This document shows positions 21,042-32,945 of a stretch of 33,690 nucleotides of DNA, piece by piece. The DNA comes from Ectocarpus siliculosus (taxonomy: Eukaryota; Sar; Phaeophyceae; Ectocarpales; Ectocarpaceae). Position 1 is the stretch's first letter. Every line of letters begins with the position of its first letter. Below the pieces are notes generated by a model, which saw nothing but the letters and a program-made list of their open reading frames with translations, was not told the DNA's origin and ran no database searches. Where the stretch lies: NCBI GenBank assembly GCA_000310025.1, contig FN648826.1, positions 1,553 through 35,242 on the forward strand, given 5' to 3'. The translations under genes were made by a program, and so were the position numbers.

Positions 21042-21629
21042 AGTGATGACGGAAGCAGCAGCAGTTTACACACCACAACAGTTATGATGACGAAGACGAC
21101 GACGAACACAACCACAGAAAAAATAACGTGACACGCGCATGCGCGCAGATTTTTGCGCACGAGGGGGGGAGCAAGGCGTTGGTCTGGCTGGCAACCGACA
21201 CACCTTCCCCATTATTGCTCTCTGGATCCTTCGTTTCCTCCACACACAAGTTTGGAATCCAGCAGCAGGAGCTGCAGTAGCAGCAACAGCAGCACCAGCA
21301 CCAGCAGGATTGCTTTTCCATATTCGGCCGCTCGGACGGAGAATAAACGTCTTCCCAACACGCGTCGTCGAGATTCCTTGCTATCACAGTGGCTTTCGAC
21401 AGCAGCAGTTTGCTGGGTGTTCCTACGCATGTATACACGTATACGCACGTCAGTCATAGAGGCGAAGGCACTGTCGAGCACGAGGTGCTTCGCCTTCCGG
21501 TCTAGACCGTAGTTATCGCCCTCACAGGGCCACACGACACGACACGACACGAAGCGAGAGAGCAGCACAACAGCAACGCGAGAACGGCGGGATGGATGCT
21601 TACTGCCACCAAGCAAACCTACGTCGAAA

Positions 21630-21659
21630 GGTTGAGAGAGAGAAAAAAATCAAGAGAGA

Positions 21660-21690
<31 letters not shown>

Positions 21691-21692
21691 AG
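21630..21692. repeat. (GA)n / (GACA)n microsatellite
   Basis: GAGAGA runs followed by GACAGACAGACAGACAG, upstream of the 5' end of SEC10. This marks the start of the gene-free region. Confidence 0.9.
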
Positions 21693-24600
21693 TTAATACC
21701 CTGGCAATGCATTCGCACATGCGTGAAGCACGATGCAGGTAGCGTTCAGGCTACTTGTACATGTCACGCAGGAGTACACCTGTAGCTTACATGCTGTGAC
21801 GGGACGAAAGAACGTGGAACTAAATACCAAAACTGGATCGGCCAGGCTGAATCTTAAACACCAAGTACGGGAATGCGGCTGTCCTCGTTTTCCCGCACTT
21901 ACCGGCATCGGGACAATCTACAACAACAGCTTCACGAGTGAGCACAGGCTACTCTTGGCAGTGTGGGTGACGTATTGCGTGCTTTGGGGTGTGGTAAGCA
22001 GCTCCGAGGCTGCGCATTGGGGGTTGCCGCATGACTACAACCGCAGCACTTCGTGAGGACGGCAATAGTGAAGGCTAAACGTCACATATCACTTTGAAAT
22101 TTGCGCACAAGTGCGACCTACCCAGCGGCCAAGCAACTCTCAACCGAGTGCACAGGGACCCCAAGGCCAACCTACACCTATCTGTGAATTTACCGAGGAG
22201 TGGAGCGGGTCGCGTGTTGACTTGTTGTCGTGGAGCATACACACAGCCGTGTTTAACAATGTACATCCCACCATCCCGCATTCCGCTGTGTACATGGGAG
22301 ACAGCTGCTTCGTGGTCTCCAACAATGCGAGAGAACCGTCGTAGAACAATATACTATATATATTATACACCAAGGTTGATACCTGATGGGATTCCAACCG
22401 AAGAGCGTGCGTGTATGCAAATATCCAACATGCACGAGAGTTGGTCTTTTGGGCACCGTTGCACACGGCAGCACCCGCTCGCAGGAAGAACATCCGACGT
22501 TCTGGGACCTGCTTCATCGTCTCTCTGACTCGCCGCCTTTGTTTTACTTGGCAACTCACGGTATGCACTTAGTGTCGCCACGCCCTCTCACCTTCTCTTC
22601 ATCCGTTCCTTCCGGAGTACGAATTTACTGCGAGCGGGTTGTTGAACACTTCCCTCGACCAGCCGACAGCCGACCCTCTCCCACCGAGGCGGCCTCCGAA
22701 TAACATTTGTTACCGCCGTGCTGCTGCTGCTACTGCTCCAGAACGGTGATCTCACGAGGGGTGCATCGCCTCGTCGAGGCACCCAAGGCAACGTACCGCC
22801 GATTGAGACCCACGGATACTCGACAGTATGTCCGCGAAATGCCACGCTGTGCACAATCACTACTGCATGGTATTGCAGGCAGAGGAGGCACGCGCGAGGT
22901 GCGCATGTTGTTAAGCGGCTCCCCATGCGGCACTTTATCATACTGCAATACTATCACACTACGGACCCCCTTCTCGATCGTTGCTCGGTGTTGGTACCCA
23001 CGGTATCGTCCGGTTCTCAGAAATAGACTTGGGTATGAAGACCATCTCCTGACGGCACCCACAATGCACCCAAGATACTGAGGTGGCCTATGCCATGACA
23101 CGTACTGGCTTCATCGAGATAGATTTACCCCTGTGCACAAAGACGAACATCATTGTGCCGATAAGAGCGGCCGTATTCAATACAGGCGGTACTGACGAAG
23201 CTGCACACTCCAATGAGCGTCGGTAGCTGCGCAAAATGCACGGGTTCCCGCAGCTAGCGGTTTGGTGCAACAGGCATCAACAATGTCAAATTTCGACGGA
23301 GTGAAATAGTCACGAGCGCTAGCCTACCTCTTCTTCGTGTCCCTCCTCCAGCTACTCCTGCTGTTTCCCCTCCTCTACCTTTACCTCGCTGCCAACTATC
23401 CAGGAATCGCATATCAAAGCCACCCAAAAAAACACGGCCACAGCGTTATGTGCTAGCAAGACGGCGAACAATGCAAATGTCACAACCCTCAATGCTACAA
23501 GCTGCCAACGAGGGGATGTTGTCTAGGCATAACTCGGGTCTCGAAATTATTAATAACTACAGGGTTACACCCGCTTTTTCGGCCGGCTGAGTGCTGCCTT
23601 AGATCAGAGCGGGAGCATGAAGGGGCAACTTTATTTGCGATGTAGAAATAGAGTGAAAGAGGGCCGAATAGAACTTTACCAAGAACACCTTGACCTCCTG
23701 CAAGCAGCCAGAACCAGCAAAAATCCTAACCCTAATCCAAGCAAGCAACCACCTCACGAAACAAAAAAAAAACTTGGAATCCCTACGTTTTCTTCCCCTT
23801 GCCACTCTCGATCGGTGCTTCCCACCTCTGAAAGCACATCGTCGCCGTGGGATGGAGCGTACTCCTCTCCTGTTATCTTTGGCGCCGTGTAGAATGCAGC
23901 GTTCCTCCTCTTCATCTTCGGATAAGTATGACTCGCTGCGCTTCACGACAGAAGTACGTCAGGCGTGAAGCGGATCCACACGAAGTACGAGGGTGTCTCC
24001 AGCAGCAGGTTGGTGGAGACATCCATGCTTCGCCCCTTGATTCCCCTTCATCCGTAGGTGGCAGATGAGGGGAGGAAGCCGAGCTCCCGGCGCAAAAGCA
24101 GGCCAAGCAGACCATCGTTCGCAGTGGCATGCAAGGCTCACCTTGTCTGTCGCAGAAAAATCAACAATCTCGGCTTCCATTCTTTGTCTGGAATTGTACA
24201 GTGGAAAGCGCTACAGCACACCAGTAGCTACAGTAGTTCGTGTGTACACTTTGAGGGCGTCAAAAATCGCTCGCAAGCGCCGCAGGAAGGGTGGGTAGGG
24301 TGCCTCAGGGGGAGGGACCCTTCTGTATGACCAGGAACTTGGAGCTCCTATGCATATTCCCGGCAGAAATGCTGTGAGCGCAAACTTCAAGTGGCAAAAA
24401 AAAAAACAGCAGCGGATGACATCGAGACTACTTCCAAGATGGCACGGTTTCGCAACGATCAAGGCGTCCGGGATTTCGAGCGTAGTGGAGGTTTCGCAAA
24501 GACATCATTTAGGCGACACGACAGCACCGGCTGACAACTTGAGCACGACATGCCATTCACCATCAGAAGGCCAAACACCGCTCCCTGCCGTCTCGATTGT

Positions 24601-25724
24601 TCCTCCCGAGACCTAGACTACTGCTGCTACTGCTGCACCTTGTCCCTCGCTGCCGCTGTTGCCGCCACGTAGCATATACTCCTGAACGATATGATCGAAA
24701 CAGGGACCTCACTCTACTGCAATTCGGCACTCCCGGATGCTTGAACAGAACTGCGACTCACCAAGAAAGGGAGAAAACCATGCATACCATTGGGAGGATC
24801 CCGAATACTTCGGTTTGCCGGAGCGCAGCTATAGAGCGAGCGTGCGCGAGAGGCGGCTGCTTTGGTTGGGTGGTGATGACGGCCTCATGCGCTTGCGGAA
24901 CCACCAATGCCACACCAACCAAACGGCGTGAGGGCAAACCTTCCCTATTGCGGCCGCTATTTCTCTCCTGGTCAGTTGCTCTGGCAAGCTTCCGTCCCTT
25001 GCTGAAGGGGCATGCTGAAGGGGCAGAGGGAAGAGGGAAAGGGGAAAGACAAGACAAGAGAGCGGTCCCATGCAACACGCCTTCTCCCGTTTCTTGGGTG
25101 CTGGTGGACTGGAATGTTGATCTCGGCCAATCAGCGCCTGTTTATCCACACTCGTCAGGCGGATCCGGTGCCTACGTGCCTACAGCATTGCTGGTGCCAA
25201 GTTTGTTGCGCCAGAGGTTGTGGTCCTTTCAACACCGTATTGTTCCTATCCTCTTGCGAGCGTCTGAGGGTCCGTGTAAACTCAAAGGCCCGGGCCAACG
25301 CATCGATTTCTGGGCTTGAACTGAACTCACCAAGCCTCTTTTGGTGCTTGGTTGGACCAAGTTGGACTGTAGTTTTTATACCGCCAGCCAGCCGAGGTGT
25401 ACATAGTAGAACAACCCAGCTCAGCCGTGTCCCGTTTCACGGTGACACCATGTTGGCCGAAATGGTGAGTTCAATCTCGCGAGCAACCAAAACATGGTGC
25501 GGGACTATGAGTACAGGTTGTCGAGAGCTTTAACTTGTTGCACTCCCCCCCCCCCCAACGCTGCACCATTGCACCAACCCCCCAGTAGTAGTGATTCGTA
25601 CCATTACAATGTATCGCTGGTTGGTGGCCATGTTTGCGTGTTTGCTTGTTCGTTAGTGGTCTCTCCACCGTGTGCCTTGTTCTGCCTCATACTTCCTGTT
25701 ATTTTCGGCCTGGTCCCTCTTTGT

Positions 25725-25854
25725 CCTCGCCCTTTTTCATTTTATTTTCATTTTTTTTCTCTTCTCCTTACGGTTTCCATTTTTTTTTTTTCTCCTTTTT
25801 TCCCTCTTTGTCCTTTTTATTTTCTCTCTTTTTTTCTCTCTTTTTCTGTGCCAG
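25725..25854 (+). repeat. Very long polypyrimidine tract ending in a splice-acceptor-like CAG
   Basis: About 130 nt of nearly uninterrupted T/C ends in TGTGCCAG followed by ATGGACTTG. About 390 nt upstream, ATGTTGGCCGAAATG is followed by a perfect donor GTGAGT at 25466. Joined, these give only a 13-codon open frame, so a spliced non-coding or leader transcript is as likely as a gene. Confidence 0.5.
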
Positions 25855-26053
25855 ATGGACTTGTCTCTGCAAGCGTTGTGAAGTACCAACATTGAACCAA
25901 GGGAGTGTACCTCTTTCTCTCCGGCCCATGATAGATAGTGACTGCTAATCTCAGTTGATACCCCGCATAGCGCGAAGAGGGAGCGGAGGATCCCAGAATA
26001 TCTGTCGTTGATTTCTATTGACTTGCGGACCCCTCGGGGCCAGTTTATTTGAG

Positions 26054-26197
26054 TGTACCTTTTTAGGGTAAGTTAACCTGTGACCACGGGAATCGACCGC
26101 GTTGAGTGTTGGATTAGTACGGACATACGAAGGTACTGGGTAGAGAGAGATCGGAACGGTTTTTAATGTGAAGACAACAACAACAACTCCCGGCGAC
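26054..26197 (+). repeat. Dispersed AAC-tailed repeat, copy B
   Basis: Shares with copy A, in order, ACGGGAATCGACC, AGTACGGA, AGAGAGATCGGAACGG, TTTTTAATGTGAAGAC and an (AAC)n tail. Here the tail is short (about five units) and on the plus strand. No flanking duplication was identified. Confidence 0.65.
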
Positions 26198-27557
26198 ATC
26201 GCGGACGATGCCCGGCAGAAAAAACACGCACATCGACTGACTGTTGAAGACGCGTGTGCCGTAGTCTACCGACTCAACGCCAGCCGGTGGTTTGTTCCCG
26301 GTCTGGCACGCGAGAAAAAGGATTCGGAAAAAAGGGAGATAGACTATATAGTCTATCGACGAGAGAACCTGAACCTGAGGTACTGTAGTATCGCAACACC
26401 CGTAAGCGTGTCTCAAGATAACTACCGTAGCACATGACTACAGTACCAAAACGTCAAACAAAAACACCGCCGCCGGCAACAACCAGCACAACAGCAAGAG
26501 CTCAGTTTTCCCCATGCAACCCATTGCTCGCGACACAGCGGAGGCTAGACTACTACAGCAGTAGCACAGCCACGCAACCGATGCATGCTCGGAAGAGGGA
26601 GAGGTCATTGATGTCTGAGTGCATTGGTCTTGACCTCTCCGGCAACACTCGCTTTCGGTCATTTTGATTGTCACGCTGACCCATAGAGTCACTTCGTGGA
26701 GTGGGGGAGACCGTTTCATTTTGCTGTCTGCCCGTCAGCGCCTTCTGTTCTATCCAAAAGGAGCCAACAAGAGGTTGAAATGGACCGGAGAGGGAACCAA
26801 CCTTCTCCTGCCAAGAGATCACAATCGCCTTACTTCGCGTGGTTCGCCAACAACCGGTACAAGCAGAAATCTCGCTCTACGTCTATCGATAACTGCCTGT
26901 ACGTTGCTGGCGTTCTAACATACTTGTGGGAATGACATGATCATTATCCTACGTCTGAAGCGGGCCCACTATTTAGGCTTCGGCTTCATTCGGTTTACAA
27001 CGTTTTACCGCACACATCTGTTGTTGCGGATTTACAACGGGTACCCCATTAAGAGAGACAGCGATCGCGCCATGCGAAGGGTGGGTTGCACATAAATATA
27101 CAAGCGTTTGGGAAGTGGTCGAGAGGCAAGATGTGAGTATACTCGAGGGCACGCATGACGAACACGCGTGTATATGTCATGACTGCATGTGTTTCGGCGT
27201 GTTTCGGCGTGTCGGCTGCCTGCTGCTTCTCGCCCATCTCCACCCCATCTACTCTCGCCCCCGCCGTTCCCATCCGTCAACGGTGTTCGATCTGGCCGAC
27301 CAGGCTATCCTACAGTTGATGCGCCTGAACGTTTCGAGAACCTAGACTTCGTCACTCCAGGGAGGCCCTTTTTGTCTACCTGTTGCCTCGAGCGTGATTT
27401 CAGTGTAGGCTATCTCCGGGAGGCCGCCGACAGGCGAGTGAATCAACGACAAGGACACGTATGTGAATTATATGTATACGCTGTGTGCCCTGCCATCCTC
27501 GCTGTCTGTGTACGCTCTCTTGCGCGGCGGGGCTGAAGAAGCCACCGTTCACACTGC

Positions 27558-28244
27558 TTACCCGTAACATTTTGTACACTGATGGAAGTGTGGCGCAATC
27601 TGCAACATCGTCGAGAGGGTTGATTGAGAAATTGCAGTCGCGTTCTTGCATCGCCAGGATTTACCGCACAGCAAGCAAGTTTGATACGCGTTTTGATTGT
27701 TACCTGTTGATGTTCTTCCTCTTGGTGTTGTCTGGCATGTTGGCGTTTCGGAGAGGCCCTTCGTCTGCCTGGCTGCTGCGAGAAATGCGGCCTTTTCGAC
27801 AACGCCACCTTTTCCTGCGAAAACTTCTTCGAGGGTCGCCCTTCTGCTCAGGTTTGTTTCCAGGGACCTTGACGCCCGGCGGTTCTTGGCCTCCAGGAAC
27901 ACCTCGACTGCGTTCCATAGTACCTTGCTGGATGAGGTCACATCAAACACTGTTCCACAGACGGCCCCATCTCTTCGACCTCCCCATGGTGATTGAGCTG
28001 TGCACCCCTCCTCGTTGACGGCCAATCACATGCCATCCACGAACGTTGGACGGGTATTGGACGAGAGCGAAGAGCGCAAGAACAACGGGCAGTCATTAGT
28101 CCAGGACAGGATAGGGGTAGCCAATCCGTCACGTTCAGACCACGTGAGCCTCGGCTCAGCATCACCAATGCAGGAGACGAAGGAGACTGGAGCCCGATCT
28201 AAGTTTGTTCTTAGTTCTCCAGACGCTTCGTAGTACATGCGCAA
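27558..28244 (-). pseudogene. Interrupted open frame, possible transposon fragment
   Basis: A minus-strand frame stays open from 28244 to 27558 except for one TGA near 28010 (between FVDGM and LAVNEEG). The later part has helix-like segments (SSKVLWNAVEVFLEA, RRATLEEVFAGKGG) vaguely reminiscent of retrotransposon gag proteins. The opposite strand also has open frames, so the coding strand is not certain. No recognisable domain and no splice sites support it. Confidence 0.2.
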
Positions 28245-30398
28245 TGTCCTCTGTTGCGCATGTATGATCTATAGATATTTCGCCAGCCGTCGGTGGTGTG
28301 CTTCGGAAGAACCAAGGCTGTACCCGGTACCTGGTGGTAGACGGAATGGCAATATGGTGTTTTGCCGCCTCGTCTGGCTTTTTTCCGGATAGCGCCAGAA
28401 GAAGGAAATGCCAACAATTGGTTTCTCTTGTTTTTCTGTTTACCAGTTCATAAATATTTTCTTACGGACGGCGTTACCACTTACTACCTGTTCGAGGTAC
28501 CTCTATTTTGCCCGAGGCTCGCTTCTTGTTTTCTTTGTGGAGTATCCCAACATGACTACAAGGGTTTTGAGTAGGCTCCTTTACTGAGAACCTGTTCTTA
28601 TAGTTGCAGCTGTTACAGACTCCTTTTGTTTTTGGCTGGATGTCGTAACTCTCAGATATCGAGTGGTGGCGCGTTCTGCATCTTGGTGGAATCATCACGA
28701 TACTCGGGGTCCTTCGTTTGCGTAGGTATCACGGCAAACTTGGCGTTTGGCGGTCTACGGTAGAATCTTTTGGTCTACCGCTAACCGCCAGAAACCTTTT
28801 GCAGACGGCGTTTTTGGTGTTCATGGTTGGATAATTTACCGCATCATTACATTTTCGCCCCATTCTTCTACCGGGGGTAACCGTGGTAATGCTAAACCCT
28901 CCGTCTTTAACCCGTGTGGCGCGTTTGCTAGACAGGAAGACAAGCGACTATTGGAGCGGGTGATCCTCATGAAATGTTTGGGCGGGGAGACGGTCGGCAA
29001 TTTATTGCAGCACTGTCTCAAGTCGGAAGAGTGCCTTATGACGTATGGAGCTCTGCAAGGCCCTACAACGCTCGAGTACCAGTGGAATGTCATAGTTGAC
29101 TAGCAAGGCAAACGTTGCACGGGGGTACAGCACGACAGGCAAGAGAATGCCGTGGTACTCGAGGATATTCTATCGGGGCAAGTTCATTATGTCGTGGCGG
29201 AAGGGCCTAAAGAGGCAGTAGACTAAGGGCGGTACACCTACAGCGTGTGGAGCCGCGGGCGAATTTTGAGGAACAATCTGTGAAGGGCGATGAGAGAGAG
29301 AGAGTACGAATGTGAAAAGCGTAACCTAAGGAGCCCATTTTCTGCGTTTGTTTCGTGTTGTTGGTTTATTGGTTGCGTCACTCTGTCATTGCGCCCAAGC
29401 TTGTCGGTGAACAACAGGCTAGACCTGATGGCTCGTCTCGCCGTACCCGTACTTACTTCATGTGTTTTCTGCGCGTATCCGGTCTCTTCTCAGCAGGTGC
29501 TATTCAGTCCACCGACAGGTAGCATCCCGGGGTCCGTCCGCGCTAGCCGGCTGACACCCCTCTCACTTCTGAATGTAGGGGGGGGTCATTGGTCGCCAAC
29601 CATCCCGAGGAAGACATAGCAAGCAGTGTAGGGTCGCATGGGGGTATTGCTGTGTAGCATAGAAGGACCGCCTTGCTGCTGAACGTTACATACCAAGCTT
29701 CGGCATAGCTCAAATACTACAGTAGTAGTGTTCCAGGAGCCCGGCGCCGCTTAGTCGAACATTTGTCTGACTCGCTACACAGATACAACAATCACTTCGC
29801 GAAGAGGCCCAAGGACAATCCTCACACAACATCAAGCAGTGATTTTCGACAGATTGGCTGCAACAACCGATGGTGTTCTAAAAAAATTCGATGAGCAATC
29901 GAGTGCAGATTAGATTTGGGTTGTCCTCGGAAATGAGTGTGTTTTCGATGCACGACCTATCCGACACTACTATTCTACTCTCTGAGGGAAGTACATGGCA
30001 CATCCCTTGGGGTACTCAGTTCTACATTTTTTCTCTTAGTTGTGTACTTGCGGCATGACCATACTTTCCCGCACATCCGCGTCTGGAAGGAATGTTGTGC
30101 ACATGCATGTAGTGTCCGTGGGTTGCGGAGCAGTGACGCTCAATGTGTCCGGGAGTCCGTAACTTGATCTCGTTCGAAATATTCGTTCAAATAATTGTAG
30201 TGACGTGGATAGTTTCAATTACTACAGTAGCGACACATCTTCTACCCCAGGGGTTCTCCGATTCAAGATGAAATGTAGCGGCCCTTCTTGCCTGACTGCA
30301 GCAGATCGGACGGAACTGGGTGTGCCATTCGAAACACTACTGCTGTACACACGTATCCGCCATCTAGTCTGTAGGAATATTCATGTCGGGCGCGGTTT

Positions 30399-30525
<127 letters not shown>

Positions 30526-31628
30526 ACCCTGTGCGTTGATTGGACAAGAAGAAGATCGAGGAAAAAGATCTTGAGGGGATGGATTGATGGATACTCCCAG
30601 CATGTAGCGTTTCCTGGAACTCCTCGGCGGCCACCACGCGCCACAGCTCATTATTTTTTCTCTGATCCATTCGATCGAGAGGACATCGGGAACCGCTGCT
30701 GCTAGCGGGCTTCGAGCTAGCAGGTAGTATTGGAGCTACGGTTCCAGTGCTGCGGCGAGGGAACTGCCACCAGACGACGCTGTGGGCCTCGATCCTGAGT
30801 GCGGTTGGATCGCGGATCCCCAAGAACACCGGATTGTTGTGTGCGCACCGAACAGGCGGCCACATACATACTTCAGATTTTATCAGAGGTGAGAGCGAGC
30901 ATGAGAGACAGGAGAGAAGCAGCAGCAGCCGTACTCGCCCCGAGAGCAAAAGCCGCGCAAGGTGCGGGGCCTAGCCGCGGTCGGTGCTGATTGGTCCAAG
31001 GAGGGTGTGCGCGAGCTTGTAAGGATGCCATGTCATGTTGCGGATATTGAAAACATCTAGACCCTGCTGCTGCTGTCCGTAGTCGTTTTTCGCTCCTTGT
31101 GTGGCAACCAGCAACTGGATCGGCATCGGCAACCAAACCCTGCTCTTCAACGTGGAGGCTTTGCAGCACCTCGCAATAATAGTCTATGCCCCCGCGCAAT
31201 AGAACGAGAGTAGGATACTAGATAGTTCCCTGGCCAACCATGCAGACAAGACAGCTCATGCCCCCCACTCGAACGGGCATCCCACCTTCCCACATCCTTT
31301 TTCACGCGGAGGAACAGACGAAAAAAGAAAGTCCGAAACAAAAATCTTCGGAGAAGAGACAGCAGTGGAACAACAAAAGTTGGGACCAGCAACCACGAGG
31401 GATCCACGCGTCCCCAATCCCCCCCTTCCCTCGGGTAGCATTCGCCTTGCGCACAGCAGCTCCGCCGTAGAATGGGTCTCCGCCTGCGGGCACAGACGAC
31501 CCGGCTTTGTTTTCCGAGTCAGAAGGGTCAAATCGACCCGTTGATTTTACAACCCGTTGACACAAGGCGTTGCTTGCCGTCGGTCATCATCATGTACTCG
31601 CAGCGGCGGCGCCCAGCAGCGGGAAGCC

Positions 31629-32457
31629 ATGCGGGCACTGTACGCGGCCCCTCTCCTCCTCCTCCTCGTGACCGGGGCATGCGGGAAGAAGGCGAGCACA
31701 CCCCAGCAGGAAGCGTGTTGCGCGGCGCTCTTGTTGGAGGGTCCCGTAGGGTCCAAGGGTCACGACGGGAAGTACCAGCTACCCGTTGCGTGGTGAGTGT
31801 TGAGCTTGTTGCAAGTCATTCATTCGTGAAATGAACGGACGGGTCAACCAATTGTTTTTTTTCGTGCGCATTGCAAGCCTTCCTTCGTTGATAGAACAGA
31901 GCAGGACCATAAACTTACACAGCATCAGCAGCAGCAGCAGTACAAACTTCCATCGGAGTGGGATTGTCAGCACCAACATCGTTCGTTACGAAGTGCCTTC
32001 TCCTTGTTGTGTCCTGCGGGTGTCCCGCCCATGTGTTACCTTTACAGCCGTGACCTGGTCGGTTGCCCGACCCTTGGGTTCAATCCCCAAGCACACATCG
32101 ACATCGACCCGGCGAGCGAGGCCCTCCGCCAGCAGTCCGCCCTGCGCGAGGACTCCTCGTGTCCGCGCGCCGAGTGGGAGGGCAGGTGCCCGCCCTCCTC
32201 CACCATGCTCCTGGCGAGCAGGATGGGGGGATCCTGCATCGCTGCGGGATGTGTCCACCGCGAGACCCAGTCGATGGTGAGACTGGCGTCTCAACGTACC
32301 TACCGTATACGACACGTACAAGTGAAATTTTTGTGCATGCATGGTCCAAAGAGCAGGTGCGATTATTTACCTCGTTGTTACAGGTGTGTGAATTATTTCT
32401 TCGTTCCTGACGTTTTGTTCACAGCAGCAGCCAGTTCATGCCGTGTACCATACATAG
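31629..32457 (+). CDS. Small secreted cysteine-rich protein, 3 exons
   Basis: Exon 31629-31792 starts with ATG and encodes a clear signal peptide (MRALYAAPLLLLLVTGACG). Its donor GCGTG|GTGAGT leaves two bases, which join the single base of exon 32048-32276 (acceptor TACCTTTACAG) to make a Cys codon. That exon ends at donor TCGATG|GTGAGA. Exon 32425-32457 (acceptor TTTTGTTCACAG) adds QQPVHAVYHT and a stop. The product is about 141 residues. After the signal there are eight cysteines at roughly 30, 31, 55, 61, 93, 102, 118 and 123, an even number suited to disulfides in the secretory pathway or cell wall. I recognise no family. An alternative is splicing from 32276 directly to the exon at 32817, which is also phase 0. 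Transcript data are needed to choose the 3' end. Confidence 0.65.
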
Positions 32458-32755
32458 ACTACAGCGGCATGTATGTAGACCCCTAAGACCCCTAAGCAAA
32501 CAGCAGCCTCATTGGCCACCACGACCCGCTGGGTCTCTCTCTATTTTCTCTGTTGGCTGTTTGTTGTGTTTGAAGGAAGAATGGTCGTTAACAAATAATG
32601 TGAAGGACTGGCTTGTAAAACACATGGCCCAGACCAAGGCGGGTACATCCTAATCGTCCGTCCGTCCGTCCGTTCAGCAGCGTACCGCTGTTTGTGAATA
32701 CCACAACAGCAGCGTACCGCGTGACGTTGTGTTTGAATATTTCCCACATCTTCCT

Positions 32756-32757
<2 letters not shown>

Positions 32758-32787
<30 letters not shown>
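32758..32787. repeat. (CTG)n trinucleotide tract
   Basis: About nine CTG units just upstream of the coding-like exon at 32799/32817. It could serve as part of an intron polypyrimidine-rich region or a 5' UTR. Confidence 0.95.
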
Positions 32788-32790
<3 letters not shown>

Positions 32791-32798
32791 GCTGTGGG

Positions 32799-32945
32799 AT
32801 GCGCGTTGAAATTCAGGTGGGGGGCGATGATGAGCTTTTGAGGGTGATCACCTCAGAGGTGACTGAGAGACTGCAGGCTGAGAAGCCTTACCTTACTCGG
32901 TCGTTCTACACCCACGTGCGGGGACTTCGGCGTTTCTTCGCCAAG
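32799..32945 (+). CDS. Coding-like exon, partial gene continuing rightward
   Basis: ATG at 32799-32801 (MRVEIQVGG) opens 49 codons with coding-like composition (DELLRVITSEVTERLQ, then LTRSFYTHVRGLRRFFAK) ending at donor AAG|GTGAGC at 32946, phase 0. Alternatively the exon begins at 32817 after acceptor AAATTCAG, also phase 0, and would then belong to the secreted-protein gene or a longer gene. No following exon was found up to the window end. Family unknown. Confidence 0.45.

Noticed and set aside
24597-25319. 240-codon plus-strand open frame
   Set aside because: Mixed composition without domain, overlaps another long frame in a different phase, and has no convincing exon borders.
28747-29103. 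118-codon plus-strand frame (LLERVILMKCLGGETVGNLL)
   Set aside because: Looks mildly protein-like, but the start region is a degenerate repeat, there are no splice sites or known motif, and a comparable frame exists on the other strand.
32060-32095. tRNA-like T-arm TTGGGTTCAATCCCCAA
   Set aside because: It lies inside a well-supported coding exon of the secreted protein, and no D-arm, anticodon arm or acceptor stem fits around it.
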